A DNA stretch of 64,000 nucleotides, taken from contig DGNO01000004.1 of the NCBI GenBank assembly GCA_002389665.1, positions 178,149 to 242,148 of the forward strand, written 5' to 3'. The DNA comes from Rhodobiaceae bacterium UBA4490. GTDB lineage: Bacteria > Pseudomonadota > Alphaproteobacteria > Parvibaculales > Parvibaculaceae. How positions within the stretch are numbered: the stretch's first letter is position 1; each line of letters opens with the position of its first letter. A model generated the notes under the pieces. The model was not told where the DNA came from. It did not search any database and saw nothing but the letters and a program-made list of their open reading frames with translations. A program made the translations under genes and the position numbers. Positions 1-9,181 of this stretch are shown here, in pieces.

Positions 1-130
1 TTCCGTGCTCGGCATCGACAATTCCGTCAAGAGCCGCACGAGCTTCGGCGGCACGGCGCCGGATAACGTCAAAGCCATGGCTGCGTTCTGGGAAAAGACG
101 CTCGCTGGGGATAACAAAACTGATCGGTAG
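1..130 (+). CDS. argH: Argininosuccinate lyase, C-terminal end (partial)
   Basis: Only the last 42 codons are in the window; the reading frame begins at base 2 and ends with TAG at 128-130. The end contains [13 protein letters not shown], the conserved C-terminal stretch of argininosuccinate lyase, where the enzyme family usually reads SRxSxGGTAP. The enzyme cleaves argininosuccinate to arginine and fumarate in the cytoplasm, the last step of arginine synthesis. The order argH, small lipoprotein, lysA downstream is a common alphaproteobacterial arrangement and supports the call. The 5' part lies outside the window, so integrity cannot be judged. Confidence 0.85.
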   Translation, partial: SVLGIDNSVKSRTSFGGTAPDNVKAMAAFWEKTLAGDNKTDR

Positions 131-134
131 AACC

Positions 135-260
135 ATGAAACGCACACTGACCATTGCGCTGACCGCCGCTCTGACCCTGTCGCTAGGCCTTGCCGCTTGC
201 GGCAAGAAAGGCAATCTCCAGGACCCGCCCGCCCCGCAGCAGGAAGAGCAGGCCTCTTAA
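135..260 (+). CDS. Small lipoprotein, LptM/YifL-like
   Basis: A 41-residue lipoprotein encoded between argH and lysA. It begins MKRTLTIALTAALTLSLGLAAC, a signal peptide with the lipobox LAAC (Cys22), followed by GKKG and a short Pro/Gln/Glu-rich tail. This layout is that of the prokaryotic lipoprotein-attachment-site family to which E. coli LptM (YifL) belongs, a family often found beside lysA or dapF. LptM assists maturation of the LptDE lipopolysaccharide translocon; whether this protein does the same is inference from family and position. It starts four bases after the argH stop, so the genes are probably cotranscribed. Confidence 0.75.
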   Translation: MKRTLTIALTAALTLSLGLAACGKKGNLQDPPAPQQEEQAS

Positions 261-299
261 AACCGGCGCCCCAAAACCAGCGCTGCCGCAGAGAATCTT

Positions 300-1568
300 A
301 TGCATCATTTTGCCTACAAGAACGGCGTGCTTCATGCCGAAGATGTCGCGCTCAGCGATATTGCCGCAAAGATCGGCACGCCCTTCTATTGCTATTCGCG
401 CGCCACGATCGAGCGCCACTATCAGGTTTTTGCCGATGCCTTCAAAGGCACCGACACGCTGATCTGCTATTCGGTCAAAGCCAATTCCAACCTTGCCGTC
501 ATTAAACTGCTGGCGGATCTGGGCTCAGGCGCCGATGTCGTCTCGCAGGGCGAGCTGCGCCGCGCGCTGGCCGCAGGCATTGTGCCTGAAAAAATCGTCT
601 TTTCCGGCGTCGGCAAAACTGAAGAGGAAATGCGTTTCGCACTTGAGACGGGTATCCTGCAATTCAATGTTGAGTCGGAACCGGAACTCGAGCAGCTCTC
701 AAAAGTTGCCGCCGCCATGGGCAAGAAGGCTTCCGTTGCGCTGCGCGTCAATCCGGATGTCGATGCCAAAACCCACGAGAAAATCGCCACCGGGAAAGCG
801 GAAAACAAGTTCGGCATTTCCTGGCAGCGCGCGCCGGAGGTCTATGACCGCGCCGCTGCCCTTCCCGGCATCGAGGTGGCGGGCATCGATGTACATATAG
901 GCAGCCAGCTGACCGACCTTGCCCCCTTTGAAGCGGCCTTTACCCGTGTAGCGGAAATGGCTGAACGGCTGCGCGCCGCGGGCCACGACATCAAGCGGCT
1001 CGATCTTGGCGGCGGGCTCGGTATTCCCTACCGGGGCACGAATGACGTGCCGCCGCACCCGACCGAATATGCAGCAATGGTAGAGCGCACTGTCGGGCAT
1101 CTGGGCTGCACGCTGATGTTCGAGCCGGGACGCATGATTGCGGGCAACGCCGGCGTTCTCGTTTCCTCCGTCATCTATGAGAAGCACGGCACCGACCGGG
1201 CTTTCCTCATTGTCGATGCCGCGATGAACGATCTCATCCGCCCGACGCTTTATGATGCCCATCACGACATTCTGCCGGTGAGCGAGGCGCCGGACGCCGC
1301 ACCCGTCACTTATGATGTGGTGGGGCCCGTCTGCGAGACCGGGGATTTCTTCGCCAAGGGGCGCCAGCTTCCCCCCCTCAAATCCGGCGATCTCATCGCG
1401 CTTATGTCGGCCGGGGCCTATGGGGCGGTGCTTTCCTCGACCTATAATACGCGGCCTCTGGTGCCCGAAATCATGGTCTCCGGCGAACACATGGCCGTGA
1501 TCCGCCCGCGCCCAGATTATGACGCAATGCTCGGGCAGGATAAGATACCGGACTGGCTGGCCCCTTAA
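300..1568 (+). CDS. lysA: Diaminopimelate decarboxylase
   Basis: Cytoplasmic PLP enzyme that decarboxylates meso-diaminopimelate to L-lysine, the last step of lysine synthesis. At 422 residues it has the usual length. The PLP lysine is Lys60 in CYSVKANSN at the start of the alanine-racemase-like barrel. HIGSQ, the glycine-rich phosphate loop GGGLGIPY and EPGRMIAGNAG follow, and the C-terminal beta domain carries CETGDFFAKGR with the cysteine that completes the active site across the dimer. It lies 39 bases after the small lipoprotein gene and 60 bases before the TIGR02302 gene, all on the same strand. Confidence 0.96.
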   Translation: MHHFAYKNGVLHAEDVALSDIAAKIGTPFYCYSRATIERHYQVFADAFKGTDTLICYSVKANSNLAVIKLLADLGSGADVVSQGELRRALAAGIVPEKIVFSGVGKTEEEMRFALETGILQFNVESEPELEQLSKVAAAMGKKASVALRVNPDVDAKTHEKIATGKAENKFGISWQRAPEVYDRAAALPGIEVAGIDVHIGSQLTDLAPFEAAFTRVAEMAERLRAAGHDIKRLDLGGGLGIPYRGTNDVPPHPTEYAAMVERTVGHLGCTLMFEPGRMIAGNAGVLVSSVIYEKHGTDRAFLIVDAAMNDLIRPTLYDAHHDILPVSEAPDAAPVTYDVVGPVCETGDFFAKGRQLPPLKSGDLIALMSAGAYGAVLSSTYNTRPLVPEIMVSGEHMAVIRPRPDYDAMLGQDKIPDWLAP

Positions 1569-1628
1569 GGAAACGGACCTATCTGATCAGGGGGCAGCGG
1601 AACGCACGCGGGAAGAGGAGCCCTCGGC

Positions 1629-4304
1629 TTGGCGGAGCAAGACGCCTCACAAAAGCCTGGTCTGGAAAAGCCTGGCCTGCCTGCGCCGATCGAGCGGCGC
1701 GTGGGCGCAAGCCGCCTTGCGCTCTTCTGGGAGCGGCTCTGGCCCGCTCTCTGGCCGAGCCTCGCCATTCTCGGGCTTTTCACACTCGCGGGCCTCAGCG
1801 GCTTTCTAAGCAGCCTGCCCCTCGCCGCTCATTGGCTTTTGTGGTGCGCAAGTTTCGCCGCCGCCGGTTTTTTCCTCTGGCAGCGCCGCGCCGCGTTCTA
1901 CCCGCCAAGCCGCGAGGAAGCGCTGCGCCGGATGGAGCACATCTCCGGCCTCTCCCACCGCCCGCTTTCCGCTTTTAACGATGAAGCCGCCGAGGGCACG
2001 GGCGAGGCGGCGCTTTGGGCCGCTCATCGCGCCTGGATCGCGGAGAAAGTCGTCAAGGCCCGTGTCGGCCTGCCCCGCGCCAGCCTTGCCGCCGCCGACC
2101 CTTACGCGCTGCGCGCCGCGCTCGTCACCGCTCTTCTCGTCTTTGCCGTCATCCTCGGACCGGAAACGGGGGAGCGGCTGGCGCGCACCTATTGGCCGGG
2201 CCTCGGCATGCCGGACATGACAACCAGCGTCGATGCCTGGGTGAACCCGCCCGCCTATACCGGCCGGCCGCCACTCTTTCTGGCCGGCGCCAAAGGCGCG
2301 CCGAAAGGCAAAAGCGACTTCGAGATCCCCGAAGGTTCGGTCCTGACCTTACGCGTTCACGGCCCCGGCCCGCGCCCGGCCTATGCGCTTGCAGGCGGCA
2401 GCGAGACCGCCTTCAAGACGCTCAGCGAAAACGCCTATGAAGCGCAGGTGACGCTCAGCGAAGACACGGCGCTCACCCTCAGCCGGGCAAGCAACGATCT
2501 TTACAGCTGGGACTTCAAGATCATCCCGGATGATGCGCCTGAAATTGCTTTCGAAGGGCCGCTCGGAGACACGCTGCGCAAGGCGCTGCGCCTTGGCTAT
2601 GAAGCCAGCGACGATTACGGCCTAAAATCCGTTCAGGCGCGCATGGCACTCGGGCCGTCCGTTGTCCTGCAGGAACGCACGCTCTTTCAAACGGCTGGCA
2701 GCGATCCGCTTTTCGAACGGGCGGAAGAGGACGAAGAAGCCGGGGGTAAAAACGGCAAGCCGGAAAGCCTGCTCATGCCCCCGCCCGTCGTCGAGCTGCC
2801 CTTGCCGCGCCTGCGCCCCAAAAAAGTCTCCCAGGAAGTTTTCCGCGATCTGACGGCCCATCCCTGGGCGGGCCTGCCGGTCGAGCTTTGGCTCGCCGCC
2901 GAAGACGATGCGGGCCAGACGGGCAAAAGCGAAACGCGTTCCCTCACCCTGCCTGCGCGCCACTTCAAGGAGCCGCTCGCCGCCGCCATTGCCGAGCAGC
3001 GCCGCCGCCTTGCTCTTTACCCGGACTCGCGCATGAACATCGCCGGGTTTCTGAGCGCCTTTTCGCAGGACCTGGAACGCCAAGGCGGCGACATGACGGT
3101 CTTTCTCGGCCTGCGCGCAGCCTATTGGCGGCTGACCAAGGCGCAGCACCTCGCCGATCTGGACGGCGTGCTTGATCTTCTTTGGGACCTTGCCCTTCAT
3201 ATTGAGGACGGCGATCTCTCGCTGGCCGAGCGCGACCTGCGCGATGCGCGCGAGAAGCTGGCCGAAGCGCTGGCCGAAGGCGCATCGGATGAGGAAATCG
3301 AAGCGGCGATGGAGGCGCTGAAGTCGGCGCTCGCCCGTTATCTCGACGCGCTCTCGGAGAAGATGGGCGACATGGCCGAACAACTACCCGCCATGCCGCA
3401 GAACCCCGACACACAGGCGCTCGAGCGCTCCGATCTTGAAAAAATGCTGGAAGCGATCGGCGATCTCGCCCGCACCGGCGCCCGCGAGCAGGCCCAGGAC
3501 ATGCTTTCCCAGCTCGGCAATATTCTGGAAAATCTGCAGACCGGTGAGGGTCAAAACCAAAGCGCGCAGGCCCCTTCCGCTCTTTCCGAAGCGCTGAATG
3601 AAATGGGTGAATTGATCGGCGAGCAGCGCGAGCTCATGGACGACACGTTCGGCGAGGCCAAGAAGGAAGAAGCCCGCCCGCTTGAAGAGCAAGGCCGCCA
3701 GGGCCTCAGCTCCAACCAGCAAGGAGCAGGGCAAAGCGGCAATCAGCAAAATGGCACGCAGCAGGGCGGTGCCCGCCAAGGCGCGCAGCAAGGCGCCCAG
3801 CAAGGTGCAGGCAAAGGCGGCTATCCGGACCTGCGCGGGCGCCAGCAAGCCCTGCGCGACAAGCTGCGCGCCTTGATGGAAGAACTGCACAATAACGGCG
3901 AGGAAGTACCCTCCGCCCTTGAACACGCTCAGCGCGCGATGGATCAGGCCGATGACCGCCTGAAACAGGGCCGGGCGGAACGCGCAACCGGTGCGCAGGG
4001 CCAGGCCATCGACCAGCTGCGCGCGGGCGCCCAGTCCATGGCCAATCAGATGCTGGAACGCATGGCAGGCGGCATGGCCCGTTCGGGCAATTCGGGCCAG
4101 GGCAACGGCAATGCCAATACCGATCCTCTGGGCCGGCCGACCCGTTCCGCCGGGCCCGATTTCGGCGACGATGTGCAGGTGCCCGATGTGATCGATGCAG
4201 AGCGCGCGCGGGAAATCCTCAATGAGCTGCGCCGGCGCGCCGCCGAGATGGGCCGCCCGCAGATCGAGCTCGATTATCTGGAAAGATTGCTGCGGCGCTT
4301 TTAA
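1629..4304 (+). CDS. TIGR02302/DUF4175 family membrane protein
   Basis: An 891-residue protein of an alphaproteobacterial family (TIGR02302, DUF4175) with no firm function. The start is a TTG at 1629, chosen because GAAGAGGAG lies just upstream. Two hydrophobic segments near residues 37-85 and a third near 160-180 anchor it in the inner membrane. A long, probably extracytoplasmic region follows, then a helical acidic part, then a Gln/Gly/Ala-rich stretch around residues 690-735 with repeated QQGAQQGA units. The C-terminal end returns to a charged helical sequence (YLERLLRRF). It follows lysA, the usual neighbourhood for this family. Its stop codon directly abuts the hpt stop on the other strand. 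Confidence 0.85.
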   Translation: MAEQDASQKPGLEKPGLPAPIERRVGASRLALFWERLWPALWPSLAILGLFTLAGLSGFLSSLPLAAHWLLWCASFAAAGFFLWQRRAAFYPPSREEALRRMEHISGLSHRPLSAFNDEAAEGTGEAALWAAHRAWIAEKVVKARVGLPRASLAAADPYALRAALVTALLVFAVILGPETGERLARTYWPGLGMPDMTTSVDAWVNPPAYTGRPPLFLAGAKGAPKGKSDFEIPEGSVLTLRVHGPGPRPAYALAGGSETAFKTLSENAYEAQVTLSEDTALTLSRASNDLYSWDFKIIPDDAPEIAFEGPLGDTLRKALRLGYEASDDYGLKSVQARMALGPSVVLQERTLFQTAGSDPLFERAEEDEEAGGKNGKPESLLMPPPVVELPLPRLRPKKVSQEVFRDLTAHPWAGLPVELWLAAEDDAGQTGKSETRSLTLPARHFKEPLAAAIAEQRRRLALYPDSRMNIAGFLSAFSQDLERQGGDMTVFLGLRAAYWRLTKAQHLADLDGVLDLLWDLALHIEDGDLSLAERDLRDAREKLAEALAEGASDEEIEAAMEALKSALARYLDALSEKMGDMAEQLPAMPQNPDTQALERSDLEKMLEAIGDLARTGAREQAQDMLSQLGNILENLQTGEGQNQSAQAPSALSEALNEMGELIGEQRELMDDTFGEAKKEEARPLEEQGRQGLSSNQQGAGQSGNQQNGTQQGGARQGAQQGAQQGAGKGGYPDLRGRQQALRDKLRALMEELHNNGEEVPSALEHAQRAMDQADDRLKQGRAERATGAQGQAIDQLRAGAQSMANQMLERMAGGMARSGNSGQGNGNANTDPLGRPTRSAGPDFGDDVQVPDVIDAERAREILNELRRRAAEMGRPQIELDYLERLLRRF

Positions 4305-4856
4305 TCAGGCATCCGGCAGATAGCCGATATAGGGCAGCGCCCTATAGGCATGGGCAAGATCCATCCCGTAACCGATGACGAACCTGTCGGGGCATTCAAA
4401 GCCCACATAATCCGCATCGAAAGAGACCGCCCGCTTGCCCGGTTTATCGAGCAGCACGCAGGCAGCGGTTTTCGCTGCCCCGCGCGAGGTCAAAAGCCCG
4501 GTGGCAAATTCAAGCGTGCGGCCCGATTCCAGAATGTCATCGATGAGCAACACTTTGTCGCCGCTGACATCGGCCTCCAGATCTCGCAGCACCTCGACCT
4601 TGCCGGAAGAAGAGGTGGCGGCGCCGTAACTTGCCAGCGACAGGAAATCGACGCGCGGATTGGCGCCCGCAAAATGCAGCGCGCGCACGAGATCGGCGGC
4701 AAAAATGAAACTGCCTTTGAGCACCGGCACGATCAGAAAATCACTGCCGAAGTCGGCCACGATCTCGCGGGCAAGCGCGCCCAGCCGGTCGCCGATTTCA
4801 GCGGCGCTGAAAAGTACTTCGATGCGCGGATTTGCGTCTGAACCGCCCTTGCTCAC
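4305..4856 (-). CDS. hpt: Hypoxanthine phosphoribosyltransferase
   Basis: Purine salvage enzyme of 183 residues that joins hypoxanthine (or guanine) to PRPP to give IMP (or GMP). The PRPP-binding motif VLLIDDILESGRTL is clear, and the upstream KGSFIFAADLVRAL and SLASYGAATSSSGKV segments match type I PRTases of this group. The gene is convergent with the TIGR02302 gene with no bases between the two stops. Its start overlaps the stop of the zinc-ribbon gene by four bases (ATGA), so the two minus-strand genes are translationally coupled, with the zinc-ribbon gene first. Confidence 0.93.
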   Translation of the reverse strand: MSKGGSDANPRIEVLFSAAEIGDRLGALAREIVADFGSDFLIVPVLKGSFIFAADLVRALHFAGANPRVDFLSLASYGAATSSSGKVEVLRDLEADVSGDKVLLIDDILESGRTLEFATGLLTSRGAAKTAACVLLDKPGKRAVSFDADYVGFECPDRFVIGYGMDLAHAYRALPYIGYLPDA

Positions 4857-5698
4857 CGGGCAGCCTCGTCCTTTTCCCCGCCCGTTTCATCACCGTTCTT
4901 TTCGGCCCCGCCTTCCGGCGTTTCCTCTTCTTCGGTAAAGCGGATGACGAGATCGCGCGCTTCAAGCGGCGGACTAGAAAGACGGGTGACGAATTCGGCC
5001 CGCTCGGCAGGATCGAGCGCGGTTTCGGGCAGACGGAAGGTCCAGTGATAAAGCCGCTCGCGGTTTTCCCCGCGCAGGTCGATCTGAACCGGGCGCAGCG
5101 GAATGCGCGCCTCGCCTTCATTGATCACTTCCCCGCGGATGGAAAGCACCGGCAGCCCGTTTTCGAACTGGTATTCGTAAGAGACGTTTTGAAATGCCAT
5201 GTCGTCGATATCGACGGGATCGTTGAAGGCGGCATAAAGCGTTTGCGTGGCCGGCCAGAGGCGAATGATCTCGCTGCGGAAAGCGGCCGCGCCAAGCGCG
5301 GAGCCCGCGACAAAGGCGATGAGCGCCACCCAGCCTGCCACCTGCAGCGTGCGGCTGCCGCGCGCCTTGACGGGCATTTGATGGCGCGGACGGCTGCGCG
5401 CGGGCGCCGCCTCGTCTTCCTCATCGGCCTTTTTGGATTTCTTGGACGGTTTTCCGAAATCGGGGGCAAGCGGCGGCGGGGGCGGGGGTACATCCTCACT
5501 GCTCTCTGCCTCGCCGCTCTCCGCTTCAGTGGCAGCGGCGCTCTCCAGCTCTTCGGCGTCTTCCTTGGCCTGCGCGCTTTCCGGTTCCTGATGCCAATGC
5601 TCCCCGCATTTCGCGCAGCGGACCTTACGGCCCGACGGTTCGAAACCGGCGGCATCCACGTTGTAACGCGTATCACAGGATGGGCACGTTATAATCAT
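4853..5698 (-). CDS. MJ0042-type zinc-ribbon membrane protein (DUF3426-like)
   Basis: A 281-residue protein. The N-terminus holds an MJ0042-type zinc ribbon with CPSC (Cys5, Cys8) and CAKC (Cys28, Cys31). Next comes an acidic, Glu/Ala-rich linker with a run of prolines, then a basic patch and one transmembrane helix (VAGWVALIAFVAGSALGAAAF). The C-terminal domain has the SIRGEVINEGE pattern of DUF3426. The family is widespread in proteobacteria beside hpt or ftsE but has no assigned role. It is the first gene of the pair with hpt and is transcribed away from ftsE. Confidence 0.82.
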   Translation of the reverse strand: MIITCPSCDTRYNVDAAGFEPSGRKVRCAKCGEHWHQEPESAQAKEDAEELESAAATEAESGEAESSEDVPPPPPPLAPDFGKPSKKSKKADEEDEAAPARSRPRHQMPVKARGSRTLQVAGWVALIAFVAGSALGAAAFRSEIIRLWPATQTLYAAFNDPVDIDDMAFQNVSYEYQFENGLPVLSIRGEVINEGEARIPLRPVQIDLRGENRERLYHWTFRLPETALDPAERAEFVTRLSSPPLEARDLVIRFTEEEETPEGGAEKNGDETGGEKDEAAR

Positions 5699-5904
5699 GC
5701 GATTCGACTAGCGAGTGGCCTATATGTTCTTCGCACACAGTGCGTGGTGAAACAAGCTGAGCCCTACCATCCAGGATACGCGGATGGCACGGAAAACCGG
5801 CCCCGGAACGGCCTGCCGGAGAAAGGCCCAAGCCCTTTATTTAACGACCATACACGGTTAAGAGGGGGTTAAGGTAGAAGCCAAAACACAGCCGGAGACC
5901 CTTT

Positions 5905-6564
5905 ATGGTGCGATTCGAAAATGTGGGCATGCGCTACGGCATGGGACCGGAAGTCTTGCGCGATGTCTCGTTTCACCTGGAGCCGGGGTCTTTTCATTTT
6001 CTTACCGGCCCGTCCGGGGCCGGCAAGACCTCGCTCTTGAAACTCATGTTTCTGGCCCACAAGCCCTCGCGCGGGCTGATTTCCATGTTCGGCCATGACA
6101 TCGCAACGACCGACCGCAAGGACCTGCCGAGCCTGCGCCGGCGTATCGGCATCGTTTTTCAGGAATTCCGGCTGCTCGACCATCTCACCACTTACGAAAA
6201 TATTGCCCTGCCGCTGAAAGTGGCCGGGCGCGAGGAAGCCAGCTACCGGGCCGATGTGCGCGAGCTTCTGGCCTGGGTGGGCCTTGGCGAGCGCATGGAC
6301 GCCAAACCGCCGACGCTTTCGGGCGGGGAAAAGCAGCGCGCCGCCATCGCCCGCGCCGTCGTCGCCCAGCCCGAACTTTTGCTGGCCGACGAGCCGACCG
6401 GCAGCGTCGACCCGGAAATGGGCCAGCGCCTGATGCGGCTCTTTGTAGAGCTCAACCGGCTCGGCACTTCGATCCTTTTCGCCACCCACGATCATTCATT
6501 GGTCGAACAGGTGGGCGCACCCGTCCTCCTCATTCAAAACGGGGAGCTTGTCTATCATGGCTGA
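5905..6564 (+). CDS. ftsE: Cell division ATP-binding protein FtsE
   Basis: ATPase subunit of the FtsEX complex, which couples the divisome to peptidoglycan hydrolase activation. It has 219 residues, typical for FtsE. Walker A is GPSGAGKT (Lys41), the signature is LSGGEKQRAAIARA, Walker B is LLLADEPTG and the switch histidine is in FATHDHS. It overlaps ftsX by 8 bases. The 206-base gap upstream separates it from the divergent zinc-ribbon gene and must hold both promoters. Confidence 0.95.
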   Translation: MVRFENVGMRYGMGPEVLRDVSFHLEPGSFHFLTGPSGAGKTSLLKLMFLAHKPSRGLISMFGHDIATTDRKDLPSLRRRIGIVFQEFRLLDHLTTYENIALPLKVAGREEASYRADVRELLAWVGLGERMDAKPPTLSGGEKQRAAIARAVVAQPELLLADEPTGSVDPEMGQRLMRLFVELNRLGTSILFATHDHSLVEQVGAPVLLIQNGELVYHG

Positions 6565-7501
6565 GAGCGCCGGCGCCCCGCCCGAAGAGACGGGCCTGCC
6601 CTGGACCGAACGGCTGCGCCGCATGGCCGCGCCGCAAAAAGGCGTCATGCCCGCCGCCGGCACGACGGGGCCGACGCTCGTCCTCGTCATCGCCGCCATG
6701 AGTTTTCTGGCCTGCCTCGCGCTCGGGGCATCGCTCATCGTCTCTAAAGCCGCCAGCGGCTGGGAAAGCGATCTCACCGGCACCTTGACCGTGCAGGTGA
6801 AGCCGTCCGATGAGGTAAGCCCGGACGACCAGATCGCCGCCGCCCGCTCTCTCCTCCTCGCCACGCCCGGCATCGTGAAAGCCGAAGCGCTCGGGCAGGA
6901 AGAAACCGCCGCGCTGATCGAGCCCTGGCTCGGCACGGGCACGGTTTCGGACAGCCTGCCACTGCCCCGCCTCATAGATGTGGCGCTCGAAAAAGGCGCA
7001 AAAATCGACATGGAAGCGCTCGCCGCGCGCCTTGCCGATGCCGCCCCCGGCCTCGTCCTCGACACGCACCGCCAGTGGCTTGAGGACCTTTTGGGGGCAA
7101 CTTCGGCGGCACGCTTTCTTGCCTTTGCGGTGCTGGTGATCATTTCGGCGACCACCATCGCGCTTGTCATTTTCGCTTCACGGGCAGGGCTTTCGGCCAA
7201 TCAGGAAGTGGTGGAAGTGCTCCATCTTTGCGGCGCGCGGGACGGCTTCATCGCCGCCGAAATCCAGCGCCATTTCTTCGATCTGGGCTGGCGGGGCGGC
7301 CTGATTGGCTTCGGCCTCGCGCTTTTCACATTCCTGCTGATGGAAATATTGGCGGCGGACGGGGCGCTCTTTCTGGTGCCACTTCCCTCGCTCTCCGCGC
7401 TGCATTATCTCTGGCTGATGGTGGTGCCCGCCGCGCTTGCGCTTGTGGTGGCCGCCACGGCCCGCTTTACCGTGCTTAGGGTGCTCGGACGGATGATGTG
7501 A
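6557..7501 (+). CDS. ftsX: Cell division protein FtsX
   Basis: Membrane partner of FtsE, 314 residues from the ATG at 6557. A TTG at 6548 is in frame, but the GGGGAG ribosome site at 6541-6546 is one base from it and ten from the ATG, so the ATG is preferred. The first membrane helix (LVLVIAAMSFLACLALGASLIV) is followed by a periplasmic domain of about 100 residues and three more helices in the C-terminal FtsX/permease domain (VLVIISATTIALVIF and later). The ATG overlaps the ftsE stop, as expected for a coupled pair. Confidence 0.93.
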   Translation: MAESAGAPPEETGLPWTERLRRMAAPQKGVMPAAGTTGPTLVLVIAAMSFLACLALGASLIVSKAASGWESDLTGTLTVQVKPSDEVSPDDQIAAARSLLLATPGIVKAEALGQEETAALIEPWLGTGTVSDSLPLPRLIDVALEKGAKIDMEALAARLADAAPGLVLDTHRQWLEDLLGATSAARFLAFAVLVIISATTIALVIFASRAGLSANQEVVEVLHLCGARDGFIAAEIQRHFFDLGWRGGLIGFGLALFTFLLMEILAADGALFLVPLPSLSALHYLWLMVVPAALALVVAATARFTVLRVLGRMM

Positions 7502-7617
7502 CGCGGCCCGTTCAGCCCCTGTATACTCCCCGGCAATAGACTGAAAATAATAGACTGTAAAAGTCAGGGTGTCCGAGAGGCGGCGCAAGCCCCGGAGGCG
7601 AAGTGGAGGAGCTGGAA

Positions 7618-8253
7618 ATGGCTGAGGCCGGCCGGCAAGCGAGAAACGGGACTGCAGGCTGGATTGCCCGCCTGGCAGGCACGGTGCTGCTTGCCCTGCT
7701 TCTGGCCTATCTCATCGGCCTGATCGGTTTCATTCAGTCGCTGGAAAAGAAAGCGCCCGCAGCCCTTGCCCCGGCTGACGGCATCGTCGTTCTGACCGGC
7801 ACGCCCGAACGGCTTTCCGAAGCCATGGGCCTTCTCGATAGCGGCAAGGCGAAGCGGCTGCTCGTTTCCGGCGTCAATCCGGAAGTCACCCGCGAGGAAC
7901 TGCGCGCCGCGCTGAAAGCCGATCAGGCGCTGTTCGATTGCTGCGTCGATCTTGATTGGCGGGCGGAGAACACCATCGGCAATGCCATCGAGACGGCGAC
8001 CTGGGCGCAGGAAAACGCCATGCAGCGCCTTATCGTCGTCACCAGCGCCTATCATCTGCCGCGCGCACTGCGCGAGCTGCAAAGCGCCATGCCGGAGGCG
8101 GAGCTGACCGGCTATCCCGTCTTTCAGGATCAAGTCCGCCTGAATGACTGGTGGGCCTATCCGGGCACCGCAAAGCTTCTCGTTTCCGAATATACGAAAT
8201 ATCTTGTCTCCTTCGCCCGCACATACCTCGCCCCGCCGGTGCCCGGCGCCTGA
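7618..8253 (+). CDS. YdcF/DUF218 family membrane-anchored protein
   Basis: Protein of 211 residues from the ATG at 7618, which has GGAGGA seven bases upstream; a GTG at 7603 is possible but its ribosome site is too close. One N-terminal transmembrane helix (AGTVLLALLLAYLIGLIGFI) precedes a DUF218 (YdcF/SanA-like) domain: ADGIVVLTG near the start, GKAKRLLVSGVN in the middle, and ENTIGNAIETATWAQ followed by VVTSAYHLPRAL. The biochemical role of the family is unsettled; envelope functions have been proposed. It sits between ftsX and the acyltransferase gene, 23 bases from the latter, in a layout common in Alphaproteobacteria. Confidence 0.83.
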   Translation: MAEAGRQARNGTAGWIARLAGTVLLALLLAYLIGLIGFIQSLEKKAPAALAPADGIVVLTGTPERLSEAMGLLDSGKAKRLLVSGVNPEVTREELRAALKADQALFDCCVDLDWRAENTIGNAIETATWAQENAMQRLIVVTSAYHLPRALRELQSAMPEAELTGYPVFQDQVRLNDWWAYPGTAKLLVSEYTKYLVSFARTYLAPPVPGA

Positions 8254-8276
8254 GGCGCATCCATAGGACGGTTCCC

Positions 8277-8999
8277 GTGCTCTTTCTGCGTTCCGCGCTT
8301 TTCAATCTGGTTTTTTATGTGTCCTCGGCGGTGATCTGCATTGCGGTAACGCCCGCCTTCATCCTGCCGCGCGGCGTTATCGTCTTTTGCATGCGCGCCT
8401 GGTCGCGCTGGACCATGTGGCTGCTGCGCGTCATTGCCGGCACGCGCTATGAGTTGAGGGGACTGGAAAATCTGCCGGGGGAGCCCGCGCTCATCGCCTC
8501 CAAGCACCAGTCCATGTGGGACACGATCATCTACGCCGCGATCTTGAACGACCCGGCCATCGTGCTGAAAAAAGAGCTGCTCTATATCCCCTATTACGGC
8601 TGGTATTCGCTCAAGGCGCAGATGGTGCCGGTGGACCGCGCCTCGGGCGCCAGCGCCCTGCGCAATCTCATCCGCCATGCCAAGAACGCGCTGGCGCAGA
8701 ACCGGCATCTGGTGATCTTCCCCGAAGGCACGCGCGCGGCGCCCGGATCACGCAACCCTTACAAGCCGGGTGTCGCCGGGCTCTACAGCCAGCTCGGCAT
8801 TGCCTGCGTGCCCGTGGCGCTCAATTCCGGCCTTTACTGGCCCCGCCGCAAGTTCCTGCGCAGGCCGGGCACCATCGTGCTGGAATTCCTGCCGCCTATT
8901 CCGCCCGGCATGAACCGCAAGGCCTTCATGGCCGAGCTTGAGGGACGCATCGAGCCGGCAACGGACAAGCTTTTGGCCGAGGCCGGGTTTTCCGGTTAA
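8277..8999 (+). CDS. plsC: 1-acyl-sn-glycerol-3-phosphate acyltransferase (PlsC family)
   Basis: Membrane acyltransferase that makes phosphatidic acid from lysophosphatidic acid. The start is a GTG at 8277 with AGGACGG upstream, giving 240 residues. An N-terminal hydrophobic region (FNLVFYVSSAVICIAVTPAFIL) is followed by the acyltransferase motif KHQSMWDT (the HX4D motif) and by VIFPEGTRAAPG (the FPEGTR motif that binds glycerol phosphate). It ends the ftsE-ftsX-ydcF-plsC run. Confidence 0.9.
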   Translation: MLFLRSALFNLVFYVSSAVICIAVTPAFILPRGVIVFCMRAWSRWTMWLLRVIAGTRYELRGLENLPGEPALIASKHQSMWDTIIYAAILNDPAIVLKKELLYIPYYGWYSLKAQMVPVDRASGASALRNLIRHAKNALAQNRHLVIFPEGTRAAPGSRNPYKPGVAGLYSQLGIACVPVALNSGLYWPRRKFLRRPGTIVLEFLPPIPPGMNRKAFMAELEGRIEPATDKLLAEAGFSG

Positions 9000-9114
9000 A
9001 GCTTTGCGCCCGCGCCGGTAACACCCCTGCAACTCTCCCGGCCTAAAATGCGCCTGCCAATCGAACTCACCGTGCAGGCGGGCGGCAAACCCGTGAACAT
9101 TAACGGAACATTCA

Positions 9115-9143
9115 TTGACGCCAGGGGTCCGGCTTCCTAGCTT
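9115..9143 (+). promoter_or_regulatory. Candidate promoter of the ribonucleotide reductase gene
   Basis: TTGACG at 9115-9120 and TAGCTT at 9138-9143 are separated by 17 bases, a plausible sigma-70-type promoter 39 bases before the start codon. I saw no NrdR-box-like sequence and no cobalamin riboswitch consensus between 9000 and 9181. Confidence 0.4.
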
Positions 9144-9181
9144 ATAGGGCCCTGCGGGAGCGCCCGCGCAAGGAGAGTGAA

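Noticed and set aside
7501..7602. Repeated AATAGACTG units between ftsX and ydcF
   Set aside because: Two short copies only; too little to call a repeat element.
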